NCBI RefSeq assembly: GCF_023100945.1
Contig: NZ_CP064689.1
Span: 8,414,001-8,478,000, forward strand
Length of the DNA: 64,000 nucleotides
DNA from: Bradyrhizobium sp. 200
Lineage (GTDB): Bacteria; Pseudomonadota; Alphaproteobacteria; Rhizobiales; Xanthobacteraceae
Direction of reading: 5' to 3'
Below, piece after piece: positions 53,865 through 62,954 of this stretch (its first letter is position 1; each line of letters begins with the position of its first letter). A program made the translations under genes and the position numbers. The notes beneath the pieces were generated by a model, which searched no databases, was not told the DNA's origin, and saw nothing but the letters and a program-made list of their open reading frames with translations.

Positions 53865-55136
53865 TCATACCCGCGAGCCGGCAACGCTCAAAGAGGGCCT
53901 TTGATTCAGAATTTCGGGATCGAAACCTGCTGCGATCTTGAAGTTTCGGGCGATGCTTTCAAGCTCATGGCGCGGAATGATTTCCTCGATTGATGTGAAG
54001 CCATTGGGGGCTCGTTCCTCGGCCATCTGCATGACGATTTCCGGTCCGTATTCGCGATTGCGGAGCATGACTTCCGTGACGACCGGCAAACGGTCCTTTT
54101 CGTAGTCGACCAACGCGCGGGCGGAATCGAGGGGCGACGCGGCAAGTGCCTTCGCAAGCACCCTGGCATCAATGATTGCCTGGGTGCCCGCCTGCGAACC
54201 GATCGGGCGCATCGGATGCGCGGCATCGCCCAAAAGAGTCACGCGTCCGAAACTCCATTTCGGCAGCGCATCGCGGTCCACCTTGGGATGCTCGTAGATG
54301 TCGCTGGTCTGTTCGATCAGACCAGCGACATCGATCCAGCCGAAATTCCAGTCCGCGAACGGTGGGAAAAACCGTTCCTTGGGAACTCTTCGATCCCATA
54401 CCTCTTGCTTGTCGAGGGTCCACTGACCACCTAGCACTGTCAACCAGTTGATCAGTGACTTGCCGGCAGCGGCGATCTGTTTGCTCATCGGGTATATGAC
54501 GGTGCGCTGCTCGCGATGGCCGATCATCACCTGGGTGCGACCATCCAGAAAAGGATCAGCAATGACCGACCCGCGCCACTGGACACGACCGCTATCGACC
54601 GGCGGCCCTTCATTGGGGTGCAGGATTCGGCGCACCCGAGAGTTGATGCCGTCAGCTCCAATCAGGATATCTCCTTTGAAGGTGCCGGCCGACTTCTGAT
54701 TTTCCCGGTCGAGGAAATGCGCGCGGACCTCCTTCTCGTCCTGGTCGAAGGAATCGAAATGGAAACCGAGATGAAGACTGCCCTCGCCGGCCCGCTCGCG
54801 TAGCGCCGCGAGCAGGACGGCCTGTAAGTCACCGCGATGTATCGAATACTGCGGCCACTTGTAACCGGCACGCAGGCCGCGTGGTTCACTCCAGATCAGT
54901 TGCCCGAGCTTATTGTAGTAGGACAGCGTCGAGGTCTCGATGGCGGTGGCAGCGAGACCTTCGGCCAGCCCAAGTTCGGTGAATTCGCGCACCCCATTCG
55001 GCTGCAGGTTGATACCCTGGCCGAGCGGCTTGATGTCGCGCACTGTTTCGAAAACCTCCACATCAATGCCGGCTGCGTGCAGACTCAAGGCGGTCGTGAG
55101 CCCCCCGATCCCGGCTCCAACGATGATGGCCTTCAT
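53865..55136 (-). CDS. FAD-dependent monooxygenase (salicylate hydroxylase/PhzS type)
   Basis: A 423-residue class A flavoprotein monooxygenase. MKAIIVGAGIGGLTTALSLH binds FAD, GDILIGADGINSRVRRILHP is the middle motif and FGRVTLLGDAAHPMRPIGSQ the third. The sequence INLQPNGVREFTELGLAEGL is like that of PhzS and related hydroxylases of heteroaromatic carboxylates. GGAG seven bases upstream fixes the ATG at 55136. It is likely to act on an aromatic or N-heterocyclic acid. The MFS transporter gene lies upstream, 158 bases away on the same strand. Confidence 0.9.
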   Translation of the reverse strand: MKAIIVGAGIGGLTTALSLHAAGIDVEVFETVRDIKPLGQGINLQPNGVREFTELGLAEGLAATAIETSTLSYYNKLGQLIWSEPRGLRAGYKWPQYSIHRGDLQAVLLAALRERAGEGSLHLGFHFDSFDQDEKEVRAHFLDRENQKSAGTFKGDILIGADGINSRVRRILHPNEGPPVDSGRVQWRGSVIADPFLDGRTQVMIGHREQRTVIYPMSKQIAAAGKSLINWLTVLGGQWTLDKQEVWDRRVPKERFFPPFADWNFGWIDVAGLIEQTSDIYEHPKVDRDALPKWSFGRVTLLGDAAHPMRPIGSQAGTQAIIDARVLAKALAASPLDSARALVDYEKDRLPVVTEVMLRNREYGPEIVMQMAEERAPNGFTSIEEIIPRHELESIARNFKIAAGFDPEILNQRPSLSVAGSRV

Positions 55137-55294
55137 TAGGATCTCCACCTATATTGAACTAGTAAGCATCGGCTACATTGCTGTCCGCCAGCAGCACATT
55201 CTGATCGTACTCACCACCTGCGGGGAACGGCGTCGGCTAGATGGCTTCGGGTGCTCACTTAGACCTTAGTTCGCAGACGCGCTTCGCATGATCT

Positions 55295-56599
55295 CTATCC
55301 CGCGTATCCCATTTCCGCTGCGATCACCGCTGGCGACGTTCGCTTTATCCGCCAAAACACGGTAATCAGACATAGCCCACCGACTGCAGCAAGGGTGCCC
55401 CCCGCCGTAGACAAAGCGAATACCAGCGAGTCAGCCCCGCCGCCGAACCACTTATCGGCTAGCACCGCAACGAAGGTGGGAGCGAGGGCATAACCAGTAA
55501 TACCGACCCAAGAAAAGTGTATTCCCGAAATTCTCCCTATTGTTGTGCTGGGCGACACATGCACCATTGTCGCCGTACCGACAGTGAACAATGCGGACGC
55601 AAGCAGATTGAAGAGGCCCAGCATCGTCCACGTCAAAACAATTGAGCTGCTGAAGGGCGCGATGACGGCAGGAATTGCAATCAGGACGCATCCGATCGCA
55701 CCGACCAGTGGAACTCCGGGCTTGCCGAAGCGTTTCAAGGCGAAATCAATGGCAAAGCCCGAGAGAAATTGGCCGGCCGTACTCAGGAACAGAATGATCA
55801 AACCGAGCGCGAATCCAATTTGACTGGGCGGAATATTCCATGTCCGCCCGAGAAACGCCGGGACCCAGGACGAGTATCCGACCAACAACATGATCGTTGC
55901 GCCGTTGGCGATAAAAAGCGGAACGAAGATCATCCAGCGTGAGCGCAGGTCATCGAATGCTTGCCGCACGGTCGCTTCCTGACCGGTGGCCGAGGGACGA
56001 CGCTTGGGTTCGGGAAAGGTATAGACCAGCGCGGCGATCGGCAGAGACAAGAGCCCGCAAGTGATCAACACCACCTGCCAGCCGTGGAACGATCCCACCG
56101 AATCGCCGACGAGGAGAAGGATCATGCCTCCTCCAAGCAGAGCCAAGCCACCGCCTACGCTCGCACCCATCGACCAAACTCCAATCGCCCTCCCTCTGAA
56201 TTCCGCATCGAAGACGTCCCTAATCAACGACAAGGCGGCCGGGCCAGAGACGGTCTCGCCAGTCGCGACCCCCAAGCGTCCGACGAAAAGCGTCGTATAG
56301 TTGACAAACGCACCGCAAAACATCGTTGCGGCGCCCCAAAACGTTATCCCGGTCGCCAGAATCTTACGACGAGAGATCTTGTCGACCAGTGAACCGACTA
56401 ATGGTGTTATGAAGAAGTATGGCAGAACGAACGCGGCGCCGATGAGAAAGCTCATCTCGGTATCGGTGATACTGAGATCGCGTTTGATGGGCTGCACCAG
56501 CAGTGGTAGGACGTTTCGGTCGATGAAGGCGACCGCATTGACGAGGCACAGGATCAGCACCATCCTCCATTGAACCCCCGTCGGCACATTCGACTGCAT
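55295..56599 (-). CDS. MFS transporter (anion/aromatic acid symporter type)
   Basis: A 434-residue transporter with 12 hydrophobic segments. The loop after helix 2, GSLVDKISRRKILATGITFW, is the MFS motif A, and helix 1 has NAVAFIDRNVLPLLVQPIKR with the FIDR signature of the hexuronate/phthalate (ACS) branch. It probably imports the organic acid used by the neighbouring oxygenases. The central loop (EPKRRPSATGQEATVRQAFD) is usual for the family. Confidence 0.9.
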   Translation of the reverse strand: MQSNVPTGVQWRMVLILCLVNAVAFIDRNVLPLLVQPIKRDLSITDTEMSFLIGAAFVLPYFFITPLVGSLVDKISRRKILATGITFWGAATMFCGAFVNYTTLFVGRLGVATGETVSGPAALSLIRDVFDAEFRGRAIGVWSMGASVGGGLALLGGGMILLLVGDSVGSFHGWQVVLITCGLLSLPIAALVYTFPEPKRRPSATGQEATVRQAFDDLRSRWMIFVPLFIANGATIMLLVGYSSWVPAFLGRTWNIPPSQIGFALGLIILFLSTAGQFLSGFAIDFALKRFGKPGVPLVGAIGCVLIAIPAVIAPFSSSIVLTWTMLGLFNLLASALFTVGTATMVHVSPSTTIGRISGIHFSWVGITGYALAPTFVAVLADKWFGGGADSLVFALSTAGGTLAAVGGLCLITVFWRIKRTSPAVIAAEMGYAG

Positions 56600-56758
56600 T
56601 TTGTTTCCTTCCCTGATCGTTCTGTTTTTGGTTGTTACGCTGAAGCGACCCCGTTTCGAATTTCGGTACGACGCTCATTTTTTGAAGAGATGAATAGTTC
56701 GGCTACGGTGGACGCTTCGCGAAACATCGTCGCGTACTCCGGAATTTCTCTCCGCCGT

Positions 56759-57838
56759 TCAATCTACAGACTTGACAACTTCGGCGGTGCCGCAGGCGCC
56801 CTGTTCTTCTCCGACATAACCAAGGCGCCGAGACAGGCTTTTGCCCGCAGCGTATAATGCTCTCGCCAGCGGACCGTCGAAACTCGGCACGAACTGGTCG
56901 GGGTCGCCGACCGCCGTGATTGTCAGGATGGCATGCCCGCTCGCGTCGACCACGGGCACGCTCAGGGCAGAATCTCCGCCACTCAAATTGTCGAGCTTCA
57001 TGGCCAGCCCGCGCGCGCGAGCAGCGCGTACTTCAGCATTCCAGTATTCGATCGATGAAGACGCGAGCTCCGCCTTGACAAATGGCTCGGTCACGCTGTT
57101 CGGCAAATGAGCCGTAAAGGCAATTCCCGTTGCGGTCGATGTGACTGGAAGTACGAGTCCGACGGGCAGGGTCTTTCTTGGCGACGTCAATGACGGCGCC
57201 CAGTTCATTACAGTCGGTCCATGGCTGCCCCAGACGGCGAGAGCAAACGACTGGTCGAACTCAGCAGCCAACCGCGCCATGACGCGTCCCCCGAGACGCA
57301 TCGCATGAAACGAACCTTCGTTAGAGGATTTCTCGACCGGTGACGGAACCATATCGTGAGGATCCGCGACGAGATATTTACCCCCGCCGAACACCAGAGG
57401 CTTCCGGGTTGCTTTTTGGATCTGCTCCACCTCTCCGATGAATATGGTGTGATCGCCGCCGGGAATCGCCGAAACAAGCTTACACGCCAGCCAGGCGCTG
57501 GTGTCTTTGAGGATGGGAAGGCCATAGGCGCCAACATCCACCACGAGGTTCGCGAACTTGCCCGGTCCTGAACGGGCGAACCTGTTCGAAAGGTCGACCT
57601 GATCTTCAGCCAGAATATTGATCACGAATCGCCCGCTCTTCGAGAAGACCGGATGGCTCGGCGAGGAATTGGACTGACTCCAGAGCACCAACGGGGGATC
57701 AAGAGAAACAGAACTGAACGAATTCACCGTCAGCCCGTGATGGCACCCCGCCCCGTCGACGGTCGTAACCACAGTAACCCCAGTCACGAAGGAGCCCAAT
57801 ACATCGCGAAGTTCTCGATGGTCGAACTGGTAGGTCAT
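56759..57838 (-). CDS. Flavin reductase fused to an IclR-type effector domain
   Basis: A 359-residue two-domain protein. Residues 1 to about 170 are a flavin reductase: LRDVLGSFVTGVTVVTTVDG, LTVNSFSSVSLDPPLVLWSQ, GRFVINILAEDQVDLSNRFA, GDHTIFIGEVEQI. Residues about 185-345 match the IclR ligand-binding domain (FDQSFALAVWGSHGPTVMNW, LPVTSTATGIAFTAHLPNSV, GGDSALSVPVVDASGHAILT, then ALYAAGKSLSRRLGY), but no helix-turn-helix is present. The product is therefore a flavin reductase that may be switched by a ligand, comparable in idea to the HPA-gated reductase of p-hydroxyphenylacetate hydroxylase, whose extra domain is MarR-like. It lies 40 bases downstream of the LLM monooxygenase gene, its likely partner. 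ATG 57838 is used. Confidence 0.85.
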   Translation of the reverse strand: MTYQFDHRELRDVLGSFVTGVTVVTTVDGAGCHHGLTVNSFSSVSLDPPLVLWSQSNSSPSHPVFSKSGRFVINILAEDQVDLSNRFARSGPGKFANLVVDVGAYGLPILKDTSAWLACKLVSAIPGGDHTIFIGEVEQIQKATRKPLVFGGGKYLVADPHDMVPSPVEKSSNEGSFHAMRLGGRVMARLAAEFDQSFALAVWGSHGPTVMNWAPSLTSPRKTLPVGLVLPVTSTATGIAFTAHLPNSVTEPFVKAELASSSIEYWNAEVRAARARGLAMKLDNLSGGDSALSVPVVDASGHAILTITAVGDPDQFVPSFDGPLARALYAAGKSLSRRLGYVGEEQGACGTAEVVKSVD

Positions 57839-57878
57839 CAGCTTGCCCAACTCTAGCAGGAACGACTCGGCTACTGGT

Positions 57879-58910
57879 TTAAGCCGCCACGGACTCTATG
57901 GCCTCGAGCGCCGGCATAACTTCTCTGGAGAATAATCGGATCGAGGCAGATGCATCGGCGAAGGGCATGCTGCCGAAGACGAAGCCCCCGATGAAGTAGT
58001 TGAATGCACCCTGGCTAATCTGGTGGGCCAGAGCGGAAGCCACAGTCTCGGGTGAGCCGGCCACGGCCTGCCCGCCTTCGACCAGACTATCAAAGTCGGG
58101 AGGAAGCTTCATCCTGTTCGGTTGGGCATTATTCTTAACCCAAAGCTTCATGAAGCTGCTGTAGAAGGTCGGCCATGCCTTGCGCCCGATCTCACGAGCC
58201 TTCTCATCGTTGTCAGCTACGACGACATAGCGGTTGATTCCGATCAGCGGCTCGGGGCGGCCCGCGACGTCCAGTTTCTTCCATGCCGCACGGTAGCCGT
58301 CTGATATGGCCCGCAAATTCGATGCCGGCCCGCCGCATACGATGTTGATGTTATTCTGCGCCGGCCAGGCTACCGAATCCGGCGATCCAACCGCGTACCA
58401 TATTTGGGGATGCGGTTGCTGAAATGGCTTCATCTCGACGGCGAAGTCCTTGACCTTCCAGAACTCGCCATCATGCGTGAGCGAGTCCGACGTGAAATAA
58501 GCGCGGATAACCGCCAGCGCCTCGGCGTACATCTTCACCGCATGTTCGGGCTCAACACCGAGCGCGGCGAGCTCAAAGGGCGAAGCGCCGCGGCCCACTC
58601 CGAACTGGAAGCGGCCCTTGCTGAGATGGTCGAGCATACAGATTTCTTCTGCCAGCCGCACGGGGTGATAGAGAGGCAGCAGATAGACAAGCGGACACAA
58701 ACGCAGATTCTGCGTACGCTGCGTCAGCGCGGACATGAAGACGCTCGGAGACGGCGCCATACTCAGCGAGGTCCCGTGGTGCTCGCTCATGTGGTAGCAA
58801 TAGAAGCCGCTCTCGTCGTACAGCTCCGCCAGTTTCAGGCGCTCATCGTATTGCTGGGCAAGCGGCAAGCCGCCGCGATCATTCTGGTCGAATATGCCGA
58901 ACTTAATCAT
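57879..58910 (-). CDS. Luciferase-like (LLM) flavin-dependent monooxygenase
   Basis: A 343-residue TIM-barrel monooxygenase: MIKFGIFDQNDRGGLPLAQQ, FYCYHMSEHHGTSLSMAPSP, LRLCPLVYLLPLYHPVRLAE, GRFQFGVGRGASPFELAALG and GSPETVASALAHQISQGAFN. It uses reduced flavin from the fused reductase downstream. The start at 58910 is the first Met in line with the family; the longer open frame upstream is not supported. It is not a close copy of the LLM enzyme at 33737. The substrate is unknown; the presence of an effector domain on the reductase suggests an aromatic inducer. Confidence 0.9.
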   Translation of the reverse strand: MIKFGIFDQNDRGGLPLAQQYDERLKLAELYDESGFYCYHMSEHHGTSLSMAPSPSVFMSALTQRTQNLRLCPLVYLLPLYHPVRLAEEICMLDHLSKGRFQFGVGRGASPFELAALGVEPEHAVKMYAEALAVIRAYFTSDSLTHDGEFWKVKDFAVEMKPFQQPHPQIWYAVGSPDSVAWPAQNNINIVCGGPASNLRAISDGYRAAWKKLDVAGRPEPLIGINRYVVVADNDEKAREIGRKAWPTFYSSFMKLWVKNNAQPNRMKLPPDFDSLVEGGQAVAGSPETVASALAHQISQGAFNYFIGGFVFGSMPFADASASIRLFSREVMPALEAIESVAA

Positions 58911-59393
58911 GTGGAGCCTTATGTTATAAGCGCTTGCATGGCGGTATGAGTGTGGTCGCTTGCGCCGCGCCCTCGCGCAAGATCCGGTCAATTCCGCTGT
59001 TCTCATCGTGGCAATTGCGGGCAACCTCACCTGAACTCTCTCGTGAGCTGATAACGCCTGCAGTTCTGTGCTGCTCTGTGCTCCTAACGCCTGGCATTTG
59101 AACTCGGCAATCGATGCGAGCGCCTCCAATTAGATCAGAATTGGCGGAAGCCAGATGTCACATACCGATGTGACACCGGCATTCGATGGCCGCAGCTTGC
59201 TAAGGCGACGGCATACGTATACAGCGCCCAAGCGCCACGCCTGTGTACTCGTCGTGCTAAGTGGGCAACATCGCCTGGATCTGCGGCACCGCATTCCGAT
59301 GCCGAGGCCAGGGAGCGCACCGGATCGAACTTGTCGGAACTTGGCTCGCGGCCTGAAGCTCGCCAAGGTCGGGGAATTGAGCGGTCAGTAGCG
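58911..59393. other. Gene-free stretch with an operator-like palindrome
   Basis: About 480 bases without a recognisable gene. It contains the 20-base palindrome at 59156-59175 listed separately. The LLM promoter is expected here. Confidence 0.5.
59156..59175. promoter_or_regulatory. Operator-like inverted repeat
   Basis: TGTCACAT-ACCG-ATGTGACA, with perfect 8-base arms and a 4-base spacer, lies about 245 bases upstream of the LLM gene start and 218 bases past the VOC gene stop. It looks like a dimeric regulator site, but no regulator gene is adjacent. Confidence 0.5.
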
Positions 59394-59750
59394 TTACTTT
59401 GCACTCGGGATGAGAACCTGGAAATCGTTCCCATCGGGATCGGCGAAGGTTACGACGGTGCCGTGGGATCCCATGTCACGCAGGGCGCGGAAAGTGCCAC
59501 CCGCATCTTCGACCTGCTGCCTGATGCCAGTCAATTGTCCCGCCTTGAAGACCATCACGACACCTTGGGCCCTCTCTCCCGCTTCCTCCGGCGAGCTAAG
59601 CGAAAACGACACGTTTCCAGTGTCGAACTGGCACCAGGAGGATCGGTCGCGGAATTTCGTGACCAAGCCAAGCGCATTTTCATAGAATCGCTGAGCCCGA
59701 TCCATGTCCTCGACGACCACATAGACACCGCCGATACCTGTCGTCTGCAT
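59394..59750 (-). CDS. VOC (glyoxalase/dioxygenase fold) family protein
   Basis: A 118-residue single-module VOC protein: TTGIGGVYVVVEDMDRAQRF, FYENALGLVTKFRDRSSWCQ and GTVVTFADPDGNDFQVLIPS are the paired beta-alpha-beta-beta-beta elements. The metal ligands are hard to assign: the first position is not the usual His (GGVYV), and the last is Gln (DFQVL) where Glu is common. Metal-free or altered activity is possible. AGGAGGAAGAACG precedes the ATG at 59750. Confidence 0.85.
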   Translation of the reverse strand: MQTTGIGGVYVVVEDMDRAQRFYENALGLVTKFRDRSSWCQFDTGNVSFSLSSPEEAGERAQGVVMVFKAGQLTGIRQQVEDAGGTFRALRDMGSHGTVVTFADPDGNDFQVLIPSAK

Positions 59751-59872
59751 CGTTCTTCCTCCTCGCCCATTTGCGCACTTTTTCTGGATGGCCGCATTTT
59801 CATCAAGTTCATGATCGAAAAAAACCTGACGTAGCGGTTCGCGCAGGCGGCATGAACTGGATTTCGGCCCGG

Positions 59873-60646
59873 CTAAGGCCGTTCGAGCAGCGCCTCGTTC
59901 ATCACAGGAATCAGACGGCTCGGGTCGGTGATGACACTGCCGTGAGCGGGGCATATCATCTTGGTCAAGTACCTATCGAGCATCTGCCTAAGCTCAAACA
60001 CGACCGTGCTGTTATCCGCAAATCGTGACCAGTAAAGTGCCAAGTCCAGTATCTGACGCGCGTCACGCACCGTCGGCTTTTGCGAGAGCTCTTCGCTCAA
60101 GAGAACGCACTCACTGGGATCGGCGTGAGAGAACGCGAATCCATCAGAGACAAACAGCGCCTGATCGCAATCATCATAGGCCCAATATGACGCCTTGAGA
60201 TCCCGGATCACCGCAGGCAACACCGTTATGAGACGTCCGCCCAAATCGATTACATCGCCTGTCTTATTCTGCTGAAATCGCTCTCGTTTATACTGGTCGG
60301 GAAAATAGAGGTGTAGGTTCCGAGTTTCGCCAACGACTGTGGCGCGAGGGAACGCTTCCAATAAAAGCCCGAGGTTTCCCGAGTGTGGATACTCTTCATG
60401 GGTCGGAAAGATATAGGTTAGATCCTCGCCTACAACAGACCGGATGTATGAGGCGATCTTCTTGAAATCCTTTGGATGCCCTGTATCGATGAGCATGCTA
60501 CCGCTTTGACCAACAACAAGGTAAGCAGAAAGATGGGTGTGAAACGCATTTCCGTCGACCGCCAGGTGAAAACATCCCGTCATCAAATGAATGCTTTCCG
60601 TTAGCTTTCGCGCCCCGAAGCCAACATATTTCATATCATCCTGCAT
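59873..60646 (-). CDS. Metallo-beta-lactamase-fold hydrolase/oxidoreductase (ODP-like)
   Basis: A protein of about 257 residues with the MBL fold in its flavodiiron (ODP/FprA) variant. The first metal motif is FPTHEEYPHSGNLGLLL, giving His83, Glu85 and His88; the FDP consensus H-x-E-x-D-H has Pro in place of Asp. LFVSDGFAF supplies the bridging Asp and ICPAHGSVI the last His. There is no flavodoxin domain. It may bind a di-metal centre and act as a hydrolase or O2/redox sensor. ATG 60646 is used (GGGAG upstream); 60664 and 60634 are alternatives. It pairs with the diverged homologue 36 bases upstream. Confidence 0.8.
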   Translation of the reverse strand: MQDDMKYVGFGARKLTESIHLMTGCFHLAVDGNAFHTHLSAYLVVGQSGSMLIDTGHPKDFKKIASYIRSVVGEDLTYIFPTHEEYPHSGNLGLLLEAFPRATVVGETRNLHLYFPDQYKRERFQQNKTGDVIDLGGRLITVLPAVIRDLKASYWAYDDCDQALFVSDGFAFSHADPSECVLLSEELSQKPTVRDARQILDLALYWSRFADNSTVVFELRQMLDRYLTKMICPAHGSVITDPSRLIPVMNEALLERP

Positions 60647-60682
60647 AGCCTGCTCCCGTGACATTCGAGCCGAATTAGACGA

Positions 60683-61576
60683 TCAGCGCGACAACGCAGA
60701 CGACGCATGAAGCGGCAGATCGCGCGCATCCAGCATCTTCATTGCCTCGATCAACGCACGTAATCGCGATTCCACGGCCTCTGCTCCCAGGATGGCCTGC
60801 CCCCGAGTAGGCGCCAGAATCTCGATATCTCTCTTTGCAAAATAGTCTTCCAGGGTTTCAATGATGCCGCTCAAGCGTCCCCGAGAGAGCCACTCGAATT
60901 TTATGGCGAGCTCGCGCAGCATCAAAGCTATCATCTCATCCTTGCTGAGGACGTCCGAGTTCGTGCGGATATCAGGCCTCTCAGATACCGATGCACAGAA
61001 AATATCGGAACAGAACAGCGTACGGGTGTGTGAATCGTGCAACCAGAGCGACGGCAGCACACGAAGCGGCGTTTTAAACGGCTCAAGGCGGACTTGTCCG
61101 TTAATTGAGATGCTCTCGCCTTCGTCCGCGGCAATACATTGCACTCCAAACTCGAGCATCAGCAATTCGGTACTGCGCCTGTCGAAGCTCTCGGACCGCG
61201 ATTCAGCAGAATCACTCGGAAAGAACTGCAAAGCGCTCATCTGCGGTGCCGAATGAACAGCTTCGATCCCGAAGTCTTTAACCAAGTTCGGGATATTGCA
61301 CACGCATTCCGGCTCATTGCGCGTGACCGCGATCCTCTTGAAAATATCTCCATCACGCAGCTGGCTCCGCAGTTGCTCGCGAATGGTTGCATGATGAGCA
61401 GCGGCGCCGGATTCCACCAAGAGGCAGTCGTTTCCGCTCCTCAACAGATATGAGTTGTACGCAACGAATTTCCCGCGGTCTTCCGCTGGATACCAGCTTA
61501 TCCGCTCGTCGATTTGCTCGACGCCGCCCAGCAAAAAAAGCTCGCCTCGAACGATTTCAGTTGTCTGGTCTCGCAT
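60683..61576 (-). CDS. Degenerate MBL-fold (ODP-like) protein lacking metal ligands
   Basis: A 297-residue homologue of the flavodiiron MBL domain: GELFLLGGVEQIDERISWYP, FVAYNSYLLRSGNDCLLVES and LFCSDIFCASVSE keep the fold. The metal motif is VTRNEPECVCNIPNLV where the family has H-N-E-P-D-H-S-G: His is Arg86, Asp is Glu90, His is Cys91. The last His motif (AHG) is PTRG. Only the Glu and the bridging Asp remain, so a normal di-iron site cannot form. The frame is intact and well coded, so it is probably a pseudoenzyme or uses a different cofactor. AAAGG precedes ATG 61576. Confidence 0.75.
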   Translation of the reverse strand: MRDQTTEIVRGELFLLGGVEQIDERISWYPAEDRGKFVAYNSYLLRSGNDCLLVESGAAAHHATIREQLRSQLRDGDIFKRIAVTRNEPECVCNIPNLVKDFGIEAVHSAPQMSALQFFPSDSAESRSESFDRRSTELLMLEFGVQCIAADEGESISINGQVRLEPFKTPLRVLPSLWLHDSHTRTLFCSDIFCASVSERPDIRTNSDVLSKDEMIALMLRELAIKFEWLSRGRLSGIIETLEDYFAKRDIEILAPTRGQAILGAEAVESRLRALIEAMKMLDARDLPLHASSALSR

Positions 61577-61920
61577 CCCAAAACCTTTCGTATAAACAAG
61601 CAACGACGCATTTGGCTGCGGGTTCACGGCAATATTCGCGGTTAAGCGCGCTTAGCTACGAAGACGACACACTCGATAAGAACACTTTTGCGCGCAACGC
61701 ATTGAATGCGCAGCACCACGAGTGCCGTGACGAGCTCGAACGGCGCTGACGGAGCGCGAAAGCAGCGTGCCCGCGAGTATCGTGCCGACGATCGCGCCGA
61801 TCCGATCCATTCGATCGCCTGCCACGTGATTTCCCCGTCAACTATTGAACTCGAACGAATTCGCCTCGCCACGAACTTCCTTTACCGGAACTGCACCTAC
61901 CCCTAAGCCTTCCCTCAGCA
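61577..61920. other. Gene-free stretch
   Basis: About 340 bases between the degenerate MBL gene and the esterase stop. No frame with a motif or a good start was found; it presumably carries the MBL pair promoter. Confidence 0.5.
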
Positions 61921-62844
61921 TCAAGGCTGCGTCCGGAGAAACTTGGCGATTTCCGCGTAAAGCTCTTCCGCACGAGGAACGGCGCCGGACGACCAGAATG
62001 CTCCATGTATGAGCCCATCCATTCTGATGACGCGAACATCGACGCCCGCCGCAGCCAACTTGGTACCGTACGCTTCGCCTTCATCGCGACTGGGATCATA
62101 CTCCATGGTGAGGATCAGGGTGCGTGGAAGGCCTGCAAGGTTTCCATTGATTGGACTCGCATAGGGATTATCTCGGTCGGTCGCGGCCGAAAGGTAATGA
62201 TCCCAGAACCAGGACAATGCTGCGGTGTGCAGGAAGTATCCTTCAGCATGCTCACGCATCGAAGGGTAGTCTGCCCTTGCGTCCACAATGGGATACAGCA
62301 GGATCTGACCGGACAGCTTCGGACCACCCCGATCACGCGCCATCAGGGTTGTCGCTGCAGCAAGATTACCTCCAGCACTATCACCCGCAACGAAAAGCTT
62401 GTCTATACTTCCGCCAAACGAAGCGATGCGCTCGCCTACCCATTTCATAGCTGCATACGCATCCTCTACAGCAGAAGGAAACTTGTTCTCCGGAGCTAAC
62501 CGGTAGCTTGGAGCAACAACGATCGCACCTGCTTTGTTGGCCAAAGCGCGGCATGGCTCATCGACCACGTCAAGTCCGCCACCAACCCATCCTCCGCCAT
62601 GAAAATAGACCACTACCGAAAATGGCGCCTGCCCCTTCGGTACATAGATGCGCGCCGGAAGTGCTCCAGCAGAGCCGGGGACCTCGACGGAATGCACCTT
62701 GGCAACCTCTTGCGGTGGCTTTTGCATTCCGACCGAGCTCCCAACAGCTCCTCGAAACTCCTGGATGTCCATCAACTCAAACGATTTTGCTCCCGCCTGC
62801 CTTAAAAAGGCGAGCAGATCGCCCGCGTGTTGATCAAGTGCCAT
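61921..62844 (-). CDS. Alpha/beta hydrolase, hormone-sensitive-lipase (HSL) family esterase
   Basis: A 307-residue esterase. The oxyanion motif HGGGW is in VVVYFHGGGWVGGGLDVVDE, the nucleophile in LFVAGDSAGGNLAAATTLMA, and the acid and His in MEYDPSRDEGEAYGTKL and DGLIHGAFWSSG. GGAGGAAA precedes the ATG at 62844. It lies 110 bases downstream of a Baeyer-Villiger-type monooxygenase; such pairs oxidise a ketone to an ester or lactone and then hydrolyse it. Confidence 0.92.
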   Translation of the reverse strand: MALDQHAGDLLAFLRQAGAKSFELMDIQEFRGAVGSSVGMQKPPQEVAKVHSVEVPGSAGALPARIYVPKGQAPFSVVVYFHGGGWVGGGLDVVDEPCRALANKAGAIVVAPSYRLAPENKFPSAVEDAYAAMKWVGERIASFGGSIDKLFVAGDSAGGNLAAATTLMARDRGGPKLSGQILLYPIVDARADYPSMREHAEGYFLHTAALSWFWDHYLSAATDRDNPYASPINGNLAGLPRTLILTMEYDPSRDEGEAYGTKLAAAGVDVRVIRMDGLIHGAFWSSGAVPRAEELYAEIAKFLRTQP

Positions 62845-62954
62845 AGTTTCCTCCGCTTGCAATCACAATATTCCTGCAGGCATTGGCCCCTTGCAGTCGA
62901 GTAGCCGCCACCTGACGTTCCGATCCGCCGCCTCGCTTTCGCGATGCTCGCGTG

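Noticed and set aside
53588..53884. A 98-codon minus-strand frame upstream-adjacent to the 53865 stop
   Set aside because: No start signal, no motif, and it overlaps the end of the FAD monooxygenase; treated as non-coding.
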